A stretch of 64,000 nucleotides of DNA from Euryodendron excelsum (lineage: Eukaryota > Streptophyta > Magnoliopsida > Ericales > Pentaphylacaceae): positions 35,009,501 through 35,073,500 of the forward strand of contig CM065394.1 of NCBI GenBank assembly GCA_033060915.1, read 5' to 3'. Below the pieces are notes generated by a model. The model had not been told where the DNA came from and did not search any database. It worked only from the letters and a program-made list of their open reading frames with translations. Shown one piece after another: positions 32,283 to 44,699 of the stretch; position 1 is the first letter of the stretch, and every line of letters begins with the position of its first letter. A program made the position numbers and the translations under genes.

Positions 32283-34922
32283 GTATAGATCTTCAAACAA
32301 TTTTAATTAATTATTTTTTAATATTTACCATTTTTAATAAACTGTTTTTATTTTTAATGTGCCTACTTTGGAGCATGCATTAGCTAAATCATGATAATGT
32401 ATATTTTTTTAAGCGTATATTTTGTGAAAACATGCATACCTGCAGCCTATTACGTGATCGTGTAAAGTATGCCAATAAAATAAAAGGTACAAAAGGCTCT
32501 ATTACGCATATTGGTGGAACCTTTTTATGGGTCTATGATAATGGTGTTCACCATGCCAAATACGTTGGTGGAACTCTTGCACTTGGTAGGGAAAAAGTTA
32601 TACACAACTTAAAATACCAATCATATCTCTTACATGAAACTAATAATAATTCTGATAAGAAAACAAAAACTGAACAATATAATTTAAAAGCAGGAAAAAA
32701 AGTAATTTCTATTATATAATTAAATGAATTTGACATTATTGGGTGAGAATGAAATGGGTAAGAAAGGCTAAAAGGTTCTGCTATGTCTTCAGTTTTTCTC
32801 ATTATCTCTTCAGTTTTAATTTGACTCCAATTCTCTTTAGTGATTTAGAGAAGTGGGTTTTGTTTTGGTACTTATATTAATTGAGGGCTAATTGGAAATT
32901 GTTAGATAGACTATCTTGATTGCACCTGTTCTTTTTGGGTGGATATTTTTATATTATTTTGTGGCAAATCTGTTTGCTTTGGGTGGATATATTCTGGGTG
33001 GATACTCACTCTTAAAATTTGTGCTCCTATTAGAATGGAATCATATTTTAACAACTTTGCTTTTGTAGCAAAGTTCTTTGATGTGCAGATATCTGATAAA
33101 AAATGCAAACCAAACAAAAAATAACCACAAGTACTTTATCAATAAAGAGCATAAATCAAAATAAATTACCAAAAAAAATATTTCAAATTGATTGGTGCTA
33201 CTAACTAAATGGTTTGGGCAGTAGTTTTGGCATTAATATTTTTTTATCATAATCTTCCATGTGCCCTCTCAATAAAATTCCTCATTCGTCCCTGCTTGGG
33301 TGGGTCTATGGAGAAAATTGTCCTAAGAGAGAGGGGTGGTTAGGTGTGGCATATAGTGTCGCCTGGGTTGTGACCATGGTGACCATGGGTATATACAGTG
33401 ATAGACCAAGGTGAGAGAGGAGGGAGATGGTGGGCTCGAGATATAGGAGAGGTTTTAGAAAGTGTGCGGGTTGCATGATCTATGGGTGGCCATCTAAGGT
33501 AGTTTATGGGAGAGGAAGACAAGGTGAGAGGTTAGAAGAAGGAAGTTGTGGCATACTTAGCCATTAAGTTTTCTTGGTTTTTGTTCTCTGCCTCCAATGG
33601 GATGCACTAATGTATTGCTCAACGCCAATAATGACGCCTATGTTTTATCTCCAAATTAATCGAGACAAATATACATTGGATGTAAAAAATTAGTAGGGGG
33701 AGATCATCTTACTGCACATTCACCATTATTTTAATAAATATGTGAAGAGTATAAATTTCAAATGCGATTGATTTTTTTTTTGATAAATAAAACAGAAGAC
33801 TGCTATTAATGAATGGGTGTACAGAAAAATTTTTAATTTCCAAAACATTCATAACATAGCAGTAACATAAATGACAACCACAAATGATAACAAAAAAATA
33901 TGAAACCGGCAATAGGCACACTAAGACCAACTTATTATTAACCACCATAAAAGAGAGGTTCTATTCCGCTCCCTCACCCAACGTACAAAAATTGTCTCTT
34001 AAAAAGGATAACCATCAAGTGAATTTCATCTAGAAAACCAAACCAACTGATTAAGTAATATATAACCCCAAGTATTATGTGTTAACCACCAAGTGGAAAA
34101 GGTACAACAAGATTCCATGTCATACAATCACTTCCATTAAAATATCAGTGATGCAACACAAATCAAATAACATAATGATTTCTGGTCAAGCTTATGCTTT
34201 AATGATTTTTGCTCAAGTAGTAAGCTAACAACCCACAAACTCAAAAAAGCCAAATCAATATCCTTTAAGAAATTGATCCAAACCCAATTCTCAAATCGAA
34301 CCAAGAATTGAATCCATCAAAAGAAATTAAATAATGAAACAAAAGAAAATCATGTAACTTAGCCCACCCCACTATATGACACAACATAAATCCCAAAAAA
34401 AGACAAAAAGAACTGCATGCATTTGCATTACCGAAATTCCCTCTCTCATCCATGTGAACAAAACATACACACCCTCGGTGAATAGAACCCAAAACCATCT
34501 CTTCACTCCCTCGCCTTTAAAATACCACCATCACCTACAACAGTGGCTACTTCCATAGTCGTACCCCACGGCCCATTTGAATTTGTTGGTTTGAGAGAGG
34601 GAGAGAGAACTTTAGAATAAGAGGGGTTGTTGTTGGACAGAAGAGAGAGAATACTTGGTTTGCAAAATGACACATTAATTGCACATGACAGTGAAAGGAC
34701 CCATTAATTTGATTTTTACAAGCAAGAATTTGAAGAGGCAAGCTGAAAAGGAAATAAAGAGGGAGAAACGGTTAGAATTTGTGGGACCCACAAATAAATA
34801 AATCTCATCCGTTAAATGAAGTGACATGTAGGACATTTTTAAAAAGCGATGTGTTTTATTAGATAGAAGATGTACATGCTAACATTCATTCTCGCAACCA
34901 TTGATTAGTATTTATATTTTAG
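32283..34922. other. Long inferred intron of the Helitron gene, with an orphan open frame and a retroposon
   Basis: A 2.6-kb stretch between the last tandem exon and the next Rep exon. It contains a plus-strand open segment from a splice-acceptor-like TTTTTTTAAG near 32413 to 32719 (including SITHIGGTFLWVYDNGVHH). It matches no family I know and could be captured sequence. From 33772 to about 34745 lies the retroposon-like block listed separately. The rest is AT-rich with no gene seen. Confidence 0.45.
33772..34745 (-). mobile_element. Possible retroposon (LINE-like or processed sequence) with A tail on the minus strand
   Basis: On the minus strand the block ends in TCTTCTGTTTTATTTATCA followed by ten A (the forward T run at 33772-33781). 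That is a common 3' end for plant LINEs and other retroposons. A 77-codon open frame (34498-34265) has no recognisable domain. The 5' limit and target duplication are not clear. Confidence 0.35.
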
Positions 34923-35316
34923 GCACCCAATGATAACGTTATATCTAAGGCTACATTGGCTCAACATGCTCGGCAAGAATGAGAAAAAAATGAAAAAGAA
35001 TATTCTGCATATCAATTGGGACAACGCTTGCGACGAGAACGAGAGAAATTAGGAGAATGTATTCAACCTACACAACTTACATGTATTCCTTTAGTACCGA
35101 GTCGTCGCAAACGTGCTTGCCTGGAAGAGGGAACAAAGACAACTAATGTCATTCAACTTGCAAAAAAGCGAACTACAGTTACGCATCCTTCCACGTGTTT
35201 CTTAGCTATGCCAAGCACATCAACAGCTCCACAAAATAATTGGTAAATCAGCACATCTACTATATTTTTATCATTTCACTTTACAAATTTATAATTGTGT
35301 ATAAACAAATTTGTAG

Positions 35317-37531
35317 GCCCGTTCCTACCAACCAACTCTGTCGAGAGGATCTGTGTAGTGATGATGAATTAGAAGATATGTCTATGAGTACAAGGGCTCA
35401 TCCTCGGGCAAACATAAATCTAGCTCAACATTTTCTCGGCAAAATGGATGTATTGTGTCCTCATTGTTCAGCCTTACATTGGATGAATGAAAAATTGGCA
35501 AAATCTTCTACAGTACGTCCCCTTTTTGGAACTTGCTGCTTGCAAGGAAAGATTAGGCTACCTCAACTTATTAAACCCCCTCCATTACTTCAAGCATTAT
35601 ATGATGGGAATGATGATCAATCAAAATCTTTTCGACAGTATACTCGAGTGTACAATGCAGCCAATGCTTTTACAAGTCTCGGTGCTACATTGAATTCAAG
35701 AGTACTTAATGGAAGAGGACCTACATCATTTACTATTCATGGGGAATTGCGTCATCGAACAGGATCGTTACTACCACAATCAGGGCAAGATCCAGTTTAT
35801 GCTCAACTTTACATATATGATCCTGGTTCAGCTTTAGAAATTCGTAATCGTAGAAATCCTCACTTAAGAAGGGATGTTCTCGAAACAATTCAAAATAGTT
35901 TATTGCAAGTTAATCCATTTGTGGATAAATTTCGTCAGGCATATGCAATTCTAAACCAATTAGCCTTGGAAGGGCAAAATTTACCTGCTCATCTACATTA
36001 CAGTTCAGCTACAGATCGACGACGGTATAATCTACCAACAACTGATGAGATTGCTGTGGTAATACCAGGAGATGGAACTGAGGTTAATGGGATGAGAGAT
36101 ATTATCTTACACCTAAGTGGAAGTAATGAGTTTATGCAAATCAGTGAATGTCACCCAGCTTATTTGCCATTACATTATGTTTTACTATTCCCATATGGTG
36201 AGCTTGGATGGGAACCTGATCTTAAACAGTGGGACGTGCTACATGATCAAGCTTTAACTGATCGACTTACACAGATGCAATTTTATAGTTATCGTTTGCT
36301 TGAACGACCCACAGAATATTCAACAATTTTGAGAGGAGGAAAACTATTTCAGGAGTTTTTGGTAAATGCATGGGCAGCCACTGAGCAAAACCGATTGACA
36401 TACTACAAGCTTAATCAATGGAAACTTCGTGCTGAACTTTACCAAGATTTAACAGATATTGATCCAAATGAGATAGGACCTAATCAAATTGGTCAAAGAT
36501 TTGTTTTGCCATCTTCATTTACTGGAAGCCCTAGACATATGTTTGAAATATTTCAGGATTCAATGGCTATCACGCGGTATAACCAACATCCAGATATTTT
36601 CCTCACCATGACTGCAAATCCCAATTGGCCAGAAATTACTTCAGCTTTACTGCCTCATCAGAAACATGTTGACCGTCCTGATTTAATTGCCCGTGTTTTT
36701 GAGCTGAAGAGGAATTGTTTGATGAAGGAGATTGAAATAATGAAATTGTTTGGTAACAAAGTTGCACATGTTTTTACAATTGAATTTCAAAAACAGGGCT
36801 TACCACATATGCACGCACTTTTATTTCTTGAAGGGCAAGATAAAATTCGGACAGTTACGCAGGTAGATAAAGTAGTCTCCGCTGAATTTCCAAATCCAAA
36901 TGATGATCCTATGCTTTTTGAAACTGTTAAGTGTTGTATGATACATGGACCGTGCGGTGCTCGAAATCCACAAGCACCATGTATGGAAAGTGGTAAATGC
37001 ACGAAAGGATACCCTCGAACATTTGCAGAAGCAACAACTATGGACCAAGATGGATATCCCATTTATCGTCGGCGCAGTAATGGTCGATTATATACTGTGA
37101 AGAGGCAACAAGTGGATAATAGAGATGTTGTACCGTACAATGCATATCTTTCTAAACGGTTCAACTGTTATATAAATGTGGAAGTTTGTGCAGGATTGAG
37201 ATGTGTCAAATATATTCACAAATACATCTACAAAGGTTATGATCGTACGACAATGGTGTTGGGAATGGCAAATGAGATCCAACAATATCTTGATGCGAGG
37301 TATATTGGGCCACCACAAGCTGCTTGGCAAATATTTGGTCATTCCATGCACGAGGAGATGCCTGCAGTTGTAAGATTGGCACTTCATTTACCTGGAATGC
37401 ACCGTGTTATTTTTAATCCTGCTGAATCATTGGATACTATCGTTTCTAGAGCTGGGCAACAAATGTCGACTTTAACTGGTTTTTTTTCATGTTGCGCTTC
37501 CAATGAAGCTGCACGTGCATTTACTTACTAG
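35317..37531 (+). CDS. Helitron Rep (HUH endonuclease) open segment, exon 7 up to the TAG
   Basis: The intact Rep half of the Helitron gene, about 738 codons from the inferred acceptor at 35317 to the TAG at 37529-37531. It begins PVPTNQLCRED, has a Cys-pair motif CPHCSALHW (zinc-binding candidate), and includes HPAYLPLHYVLLFPYGE and MTANPNWPEI, both typical of Helitron-like N-terminal domains. HUH and Tyr motifs follow. The same frame carries on beyond the stop through EFPQHFVWN into the Rep-helicase linker (to the TAA at 38111). Confidence 0.88.
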
Positions 37532-38113
37532 GAATTTCCTCAACATTTTGTCTGGAACAAGTCAAAAAAGATTTGGACACCAAGAAAAAAAGGGTATGCA
37601 ATTGGGAGAATGTACTTTGTTAGCCCTAATTGTGGTGAAAGATTTTATCTACGTTTGTTGTTAACTGTTATCAAAGGACCACAATCATTTCAATGTTTAC
37701 GCACGGTCAACAACGTATTGTTTGATACATTTAAATCAGCATGTGTTGCAAGAGGACTTTTGGAAGACGATGGAGAATGGATAAAGTGCCTTCAAGAGGC
37801 TGCAATTATGAAAATTGGACACCAATTAAGGAGATTGTTCAGTATTATTCTCACACAGTGTTCTCCACTGCAACCATATGCATTATGGAAACAGTTCTCA
37901 ATGTATATATGTGATGATCTTGCATACAAGATTCGCACTTTATTTGCCATTGCTAACCTAACTGAGGCTCAAATTGAAGATTATGGTTTATATCTTTTGA
38001 ACCAATTGCTTCAAGAATCAGGCAAAAGTTTAACTGACTTCCCACCTATGCCACAAGCAACTGGAAATTGGAGTGTAATAGTTGGTAATAAACTGATATT
38101 GGAACATCAATAA

Positions 38114-39637
38114 TTGCAGAATGATACACAACAAGCAGATGCACAAATTAATATAGATCGTCTTAATGATGCACAACGCTCTGCATATGTTGCTATCACT
38201 TTTTCAGTCTTTGAAAGTAAAGGAACTATTTTCTGTTTGAGTGGGGGTGCTGGAACAGGAAAAACGTTTTTGTACAATACAATTACAATGAAATGTCGCA
38301 GCCTTGGGCATATTGTTGTCACTGTTGCTTCGTCTGGTATTGCATCACTATTATTGGTAGGAGGTCGCACAGCACATTCAATATTTTGCATCCCATTAGA
38401 TGTCGTGGAAAATTCAGTTTGTGGATTTAGCAAACAATCATTGCATGCAGAGTTGTTTAGAAAAGCAAAACTCATAATTTGGGATGAAGTTCCTATGCAA
38501 CATAGACATTGTATTGAAGTAGTCGATCGCACACTTCGAGATATTTGTGATAGTGAAAAGCCATTTGGAGGTATCACTGTTGTTCTTGGTGGAGACTTTC
38601 GACAAATCCTACCAGTTATAACTAAGGGAGTTCGTGAGCAAATTGTTAATGCATCATTGAGGCATTCTTTTCTATGGAAGGACATACATGTTTTAACTTT
38701 GGATGTGAACATGCGCTTAAACATTGCAGATCTTGAAAATGCTAACTTTGCGAAATTCTTGATGGAGGTCATACTTCTTCAAACTTTTTCTTTGTGAAAT
38801 GCTATTTTTAAATTGACGAAATTTTTTTACACTTCCGTATTTTAATTGATTCTAATATCTATATTTTAGGTTGGGACCAATCCTCAAGAAGCTATTAAAC
38901 TTCCTTCAACAATACACAAATGCCAAGATTTGAATGAGTTGATATCAACAGTTTATCCACATCTGGATTTAGTGGGTACAATGACCCCAACCTTTTTAAC
39001 TGAACGCATAATCCTTTCTGCTCGGAATGAGGATGTCAATGCTATCAACATTGCTGCATTGAACATTTTTCCAGGAGATACATTTACATATTTAGCTACA
39101 GATAAAATGTCTGGAGAGGATGCAATCAATCCTACAATTACAAATCGATATCCTAACGAGTATTTAAACTCATTGGATTCTCCTGGGCTCCCTCCTTTTA
39201 AGCTAGACTTGAAAGTGGGTTGTCCCATAATGTTGTTAAGAAACATTGCACCAAAGGATGGTTTTTATAATGGCACAAGATTGATGGTTGTTCAGTGCGG
39301 CACTTTTATAATCGAAGCTCAAATTTTAAGTGGAGAAAATTCGGGCAATTTTGTCTTCATACCAAGAATATCCTTAACACCGTCATCTGCAGAATTGCCT
39401 TTTCGAATGACAAGGCGCCAATTTCCAGTTCGATTAGCATATGCCCTAACTATTAACAAATCTCAAGGACAATCAGTGAAATTTGTTGGAGTTGATTTGC
39501 GTACACCGGTATTTAGTCATGGGCAATTATATGTGGCACTATCTAGATGCACATCTTTTGATCGTACATGTGTCCTTCTTCCCCGTGATGGCTCAGATTC
39601 TACAATAAAGATTGTTTATCCTGAAGTTTTGTTATAA
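38114..39637 (+). CDS. Helitron PIF1-like DNA helicase segment (2 exons)
   Basis: Exons 38114-38767 and 38870-39637. The intron is inferred from GAG|gtcata and tttag|GTTGGG, and removing it joins the frame as MEVGT. Helicase motifs are in order: Walker [10 protein letters not shown] (about 38246-38272), Walker B IIWDEVP (38473-38493), GDFRQILPV, then [26 protein letters not shown] and YVALSRCTS. This is the superfamily 1B (PIF1/RecD-like) helicase that unwinds DNA during Helitron replication. It shares its frame with the upstream Rep part, broken by the TAA at 38111-38113. Gene predictors usually name such genes 'ATP-dependent DNA helicase PIF1-like'. Confidence 0.88.
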
Positions 39638-39639
39638 TG

Positions 39640-42600
39640 TTCTATTTATCAAATTGACAATTTTATAAAAGGTATAATTTCTTTTGAAGGTTTTTTTTTT
39701 TTAGTTGATGGAAAACATTTTTATAACAAAATTAGAGAGCTCAAACATTTCTATAACTGGACTTTTATAGGATTGGGATGAAAAAGTTAGAGAGCTCGAA
39801 AGAACAAATACAACTAGATTGCTCCGCTGGCGATACAACAATAAGGTACCTTTAATCTTACATTCTTCTTATCCACATATGTTTTTTTTTATTGATTTTG
39901 GTGTCTTAATAACTAGGTTATCGTGCATGCTCCTTACTGGCGATCATGTGTGAGAATTGATACAAAGACATTTTGGAGAGTGATGAAGGAAATGCATGGT
40001 TAAGGCAATGGAGGACTTTTAAAAGAGCAAGTTTAAAGATAGAAGATTATTGGATGACTTTTGTTTTGTAAAGAAAACACGTTATTTTTGTAAAGTATGC
40101 ATATCTTTTGGTAGTGGCTAACTATCACTCTTATTATGTAAAACTTACTCCTTATGTGAACTTTTTGTTAAACATTTTGCGTATATACATAATCTGTTAC
40201 ACTTTGTATGGAGACTCTACGATTAGCTTTATTTTTTTTCTTTAATTAATAGCAGGTTTTTGGGACTCACATGTCCTGATCCTAGAACTGGTAAGCTCCT
40301 AAACCTTTTATTTGGTCTCATATGATAGCCTTCTCAGTGGATTCTATTTCTAACTATGTTATTTTAGTAGAATTGTATAGGAAAAAGAGATTGTGGCTAA
40401 CTGGAGATCCAAAAATACACCTAAGGAAGAACATCTCAGAGCTATTACCTGAAGAGTAATGTTCTTTTTTCCTTTGTTTCCCTCATGTTAATATAAATTT
40501 CTCTATAGCCATCCATACTACAAATGCATGAGATTTTACCAAAAGTATAAGCTCACTTTGAGATCTTTTTTCTCTTCTACATCAAGCAAGCATTTGAAAA
40601 TTTCCTTGTTAGGAAATTTAACACAATTTTAACATTGAAGTGTGCTCATTTATTTGTTAGGCAGGTACATAAATTCTTTGTTGGGTATATTAATTATAGT
40701 TCATAAATATTTGTCTCCAAAATCTAATCTTTGTTTTGTTGGTTTTGTTGTTTTACCCAAATAGTGTTAGTCACCAAACAAAGTTGGGGCATAACTTTTT
40801 TATCTCATTCTCACCAAGGTACTCTCTCTCTCTCTCTCTAGGTGTGTTTGTATCTGCATATCTTGCATGTGAATTTGACTTGAAGACTAAAAGCTCTGTT
40901 TGGTTGCTCAAGCAAAAGTATAAAACTGGATATTCATTAATATGTTCATGAATATGAAATAGGCAATTGGATATTCATGGATATGTGCATATACAGTTTT
41001 AGTCGCCAAAAAGAAATTCATTTTTGGTTCTATGTTCTTTAATTCTTAGAAGACTAAGAAATGAAAATGCCAATTGGGTATTCTTAAAACACTAGGAAAA
41101 TAAATTGTTTTATTTTAGATTTTCTTTTTTTTATCTTTCTTGCTAATGTCATATGTAGCATCCCATGTTTTGTTGAGTGTCGTAGGAAATGATTATCTTT
41201 TCTATAAAAAAAAAAGTTATGCTATTTTATTTTTGTCCTATTATCTCTACTTTGGTTCTTCTTCTTCTTCTTTTTTATTTTTTTATTCCTTGGTTGATAG
41301 AACTATTGTGTTACTATGGACTGCATTTTTCAAAATTTCAGCTTACGTTTCAGTGGCATTTTTTAATGATTGAATATGGATTTCAATTGAATGAATCCTT
41401 TAGATACTGAGGATGGTGCAAGTCCTAATGTGACTTGATTAGGTGATCAATCCATTAATGGTTGTGAGTTTTAAATTTCAAGTTTAAATAAAGTTTTCTA
41501 ATTGTTTTTTTGGATAACCTGTACATAAGTTTGGACTTTGGAGTTTGGAACAATTTTACAAGTTTTTATTTTTTGAATTTAAAATTATAATTATCATTTG
41601 CAAGTTTGGATGCTCTGATGCCTTATGTGGCTGTGTTTGTAGGTGCAAATGTGTTGTTAGGGATCAACAAAATTGGATGATTGATGTGCACAAGGATTGA
41701 ATCCTTTATTTATCTAATGACTATTGTTTCTTTTTGCTGTTTGTGAACTCCAATGGGTTCTACTACCCAATGTATGTAGGTTTAAATTGCTTTTTTTTTT
41801 TTTGTCTCAGCAAAAAAAAAAAAAAAAAGGGAATGTTAAAGTCATACATATACAGAGGTGTGCATTTATGTACATAGGAGTTCATAGAGTGCATGTATCT
41901 TTTTGGCAAATGAATACTGATATAATTAGGTTTCCTGGGTAATATTGACAAGTCTCCCCAATTCTTAATACTCATGTGGAAATATGGCTCTGCATTTATA
42001 TGGTGCTTTTTGCTTAAAATTTACACAACTACATTAATTCTATAAAATGATCTTTTGACTTGGCCCTTTAATTTTATTATGTGGTTTTGTGATGTAGGTA
42101 GTTTGGAACTTTTGGGATTAATTTGGCTTTTTAGCTAAATTTAGTCTATGAAACAGATTTACCAGAAATGGAGACAAGAAAAATTAATGCAGAATGTGAA
42201 GAAGAGGACAGACCATGTTGCATTTTATATAAACTTTGCTCCCACATAGTTTTGTGCATGCTTATACATAATTATTGGGGTTTAGAGAGAGAGAGAGAGA
42301 GAGATATCAGATACTTGCATGATGACTTAGCATTGTGTTTTTTCTTTAAAGGGACTCAAAGCGGCCTCAATGAAGCACGATATATCAGAGGTAACACTTT
42401 TTAAAACTTTATTGCATTCATTTCTAATATATGTGCCTTGACTATAGTTTAGAAATGATGCAATTTTGGTTGAATACAATATGATTACCATAACTCATTG
42501 AAATTTTCCTCGGATAAAAATTGTGTCACAAATTGGGCCAAAGTTAAATGATTTTTTAAATTAGGTTTAATTAATAAAATTTTAACTTGGTTTTTAATTT

Positions 42601-43828
42601 TGTTTTAATGTGGCAAATCTTTCACTATTACAACTAATTTTGTAAAGCTATAGGTATGTATATGAAGCTTCAACACCTTTTATCTCTTTTAACTCCCTGC
42701 TTCTTAGCTTTTCTTTCTTCTTTCTTTCAATGGAAAATGTACCTATTAACTCAAGATTATTCAAGGTAAAGTTTCAAAATTTCAAAATCAAGCTCCTAAA
42801 GGTATTATTCTTTCAGTTCTTTATTTTTGCATTATTTTTTCAAGAGAAGCATGTCTTTAAAGATTTAGTATTCTAATATGGGAAAGTCCATATTTCAAAA
42901 GAAGCATGTCTTCTCATTTTTCTGGCTTCATGTGAGTGACAAAAAAGCCATGTTTTAGTTTTTTGATCAAATCAACACTAAGAATGTCTTATGTGTTTTT
43001 CAATTGCTAGCACTGATAAGATGATACTTTGCAGACATTGGACATAATTGCGGAGAATCTATATAAATTCAGAATTGTGTCACTGGCAACATGTTCAAAT
43101 GTGAGTCTTGCTGATCAGGTGATCAATCCATTAGTTGTGATGAGCTTTAAAATTTGAATTTTAAGAAAAAATTGAGATTCTCTAAATCTGCATGTCGTAG
43201 TTTTTGGTATAAATTTTTTTACAAGGGTGTAGAGTGGATTCAACAAAGTTGTTCTTTATTTTATGGCTCTATGGGAGAACATAGAAGTGGCCTTATGTGC
43301 ATGCTCGAGGATTTGCTTCTTGGCTCACTGAATAAGTGATTTTATTGCTCTCCTCAGGGCAGATACATAGTGCACCAATTGTTTCATTGCTATATATCAA
43401 TTGGTTGTTGCTTTATTAAGATGTAATATTTTGGATCTTTAGTTTATGTTTTGTGTGGATGTTTTAAAATGATTTTTGTGTCGGTTGTTGGACGATGGGA
43501 ATATAATTGGATTACATGATTGATTGGTTGCTTGCTTGATGTTCAAAATTATGTTTAGTTAGGATTTTGAACAGGTTTATCTTTAAAATGCTATTAGAAG
43601 ACTTTACAAATGGACTCATGCAATTTTGATCCAGAATTTTTCAAAATAAAAATCTATCTTACATGGTTAGTTGGTTAGTTGATGTTAAAAAAAATGTTTT
43701 GTTGGGATTTAAACAAATTTATCTTTAAAAAGATTTTAGAATAATTTATAAATTTACTCATGCAGTTTTGATTGAGAAAATTTTAAAATAAAAACTCTCT
43801 ATCAAACTAATTGTATATATGTTTAGGA
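39640..43828. other. Helitron 3' region, no recognised gene
   Basis: AT-rich sequence. Short exon-like segments occur just after the helicase (about 39771-39845 and 39917-40003, each with acceptor-like ends), and the words ATTAGAGAGCTC and GTTAGAGAGCTC are repeated there. GGTGATCAATCCATTA occurs near 41442 and again near 43118, showing further internal duplication. A GA microsatellite lies at 42294-42304. No protein family was recognised. Confidence 0.5.
43511..43803. repeat. Diverged 147-bp tandem duplication in the Helitron 3' part
   Basis: Both copies run from TTACATG...TTGGTT through TTTATCTTTAAAA and ACTCATGCA to AAAATAAAAA, with many point differences. Confidence 0.7.
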
Positions 43829-43841
43829 GTGCCGTAGGCAC
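43829..43841 (+). other. First Helitron 3'-terminal hairpin (end now CTAT)
   Basis: GTGCCGTAGGCAC followed by GGGTCATCCCCTAT. It matches the terminal signal at 44442 except that the final CTAG has become CTAT. Confidence 0.7.
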
Positions 43842-44441
43842 GGGTCATCCCCTATAACATAAAGTCGCACATTGTACATTATTAGTAGATATTTTGAGGT
43901 TTGAAGTTTTTTGCTTTGATTGATTTATGTAAATATTTGATTGGTTGTTTATTTTCTTTATTGTTATTTAAATTTGCTTAATCAACCCACATTAGCGAGC
44001 TTGAGGAAGAAGTGAAGTTTTGAGGAACGTCTCATTATGGGTATTGCAAATAATTTGAAATTTTTTTTTCTATTAATGAGTTTGTTTCATTTCGTGTTTT
44101 TGTAACTGGCTAATTAATTAATATGTTTTTTGTTGTTGATATTGTTTTTCTTTTTTTTTTTTACCTTAAGTGTTGAGAAAAAGGACAAGAAAATTCATTA
44201 AATCTCTGTGAGGAGAAATGATATGGTCTTAGGAAATGCATTAATTGGAAAATTCTATTTTCTGAATCACATTCCAATTTCATTGTTGTTGCTACAACAA
44301 TATTAGCACTAATATTTTAGAGTTTTTATTTATTTATTAAGAGTTTGCTATTGTAATTGTTCACATTTAATTGTTGAATGCATCACTATATTTTTCTGTT
44401 TTTAGACTGAAATTCTATGAACATAGTAATTTTGTTTCAGA

Positions 44442-44467
44442 GTGCCGTAGGCACGGGTCATTCCTAG
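44442..44467 (+). other. Helitron 3' terminus: hairpin plus CTAG
   Basis: The 13-base hairpin GTGCCGTAGGCAC, GGGTCATTC, then CTAG and host T. This is the standard arrangement for Helitron 3' ends. Confidence 0.8.
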
Positions 44468-44699
44468 TATATATATGAATTGTGTCTAGTAGGTTAGTGT
44501 ATATTAGTCGACGTTCATCCAACATGCATGGTTAATGCTAGGGGCATTCATAGAAAGATATCATTTCAATCATTACAAGTGCCTAAAAGAATGTAACAAT
44601 GTCTAATAGTAATGTGGCGAGGGCCTATAAAAATTATCATCATATTATACAAAATCGAACAAGATATGTAGTTTGATTTGTAGTAAATTATCAAACCTA

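Larger units (their letters stand above)
31400..39637 (+). pseudogene. Helitron replicase-helicase (Rep/Hel) gene, 8 exons, three in-frame stops
   Basis: Exons inferred from GT-AG sites and phase are 31400-31426, 31643-31720, 31810-31905, 32021-32104, 32199-32282, 34923-35242, 35317-38767 and 38870-39637. They sum to 4908 nt (1636 codons). Exon 1 starts MDNITIFGH and ends at a perfect GTAAGT donor. Exons 3-5 are tandem Lys/Ala-rich copies. Next come an Arg/Glu-rich stretch (LGQRLRREREKLGE), the Helitron-like N-terminal and Rep regions with the HUH motif GLPHMHALLFL (about 36797-36830) and the paired-Tyr motif YIHKYIYKGYD (37211-37243), and then a PIF1-type helicase. Breaks are TGA at 34980, TAG at 37529 and TAA at 38111. 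The frame continues past each stop without an indel, so the copy looks young. The first five exons are my inference from splice signals and phase; the Rep and helicase parts are certain as to family. Rep nicks and joins DNA in rolling-circle transposition (family knowledge). Confidence 0.72.
28198..44467 (+). mobile_element. Large Helitron (about 16 kb), coding, probably decayed recently
   Basis: The right end fits a Helitron: hairpin GTGCCGTAGGCAC (44442-44454), nine bases, then CTAG (44464-44467) followed by host T. The left end is less sure. TCTATATATCTATC at 28198 looks like a plant Helitron 5' end starting with TC, but the base before it is T and not the expected A. There are no inverted repeats and no target duplication, as expected for rolling-circle insertion. 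Inside are a replicase-helicase gene (31400-39637), internal duplications, a second hairpin copy (43829-43841) and much sequence of unknown origin. Confidence 0.75.

Noticed and set aside
36787..37387. Minus-strand frames opposite the Helitron Rep region
   Set aside because: Antisense shadows of the well-supported plus-strand Rep frame.
38107..38772. 221-codon minus-strand frame
   Set aside because: Antisense shadow of the helicase exon, whose plus strand carries all PIF1 motifs.
28198..44467. Large insertion as an LTR retrotransposon or DNA transposon with inverted ends
   Set aside because: No long terminal repeats, no inverted ends and no reverse transcriptase or integrase linked to the coding part. 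Rep/PIF1 coding and hairpin-CTAG end point to a Helitron.
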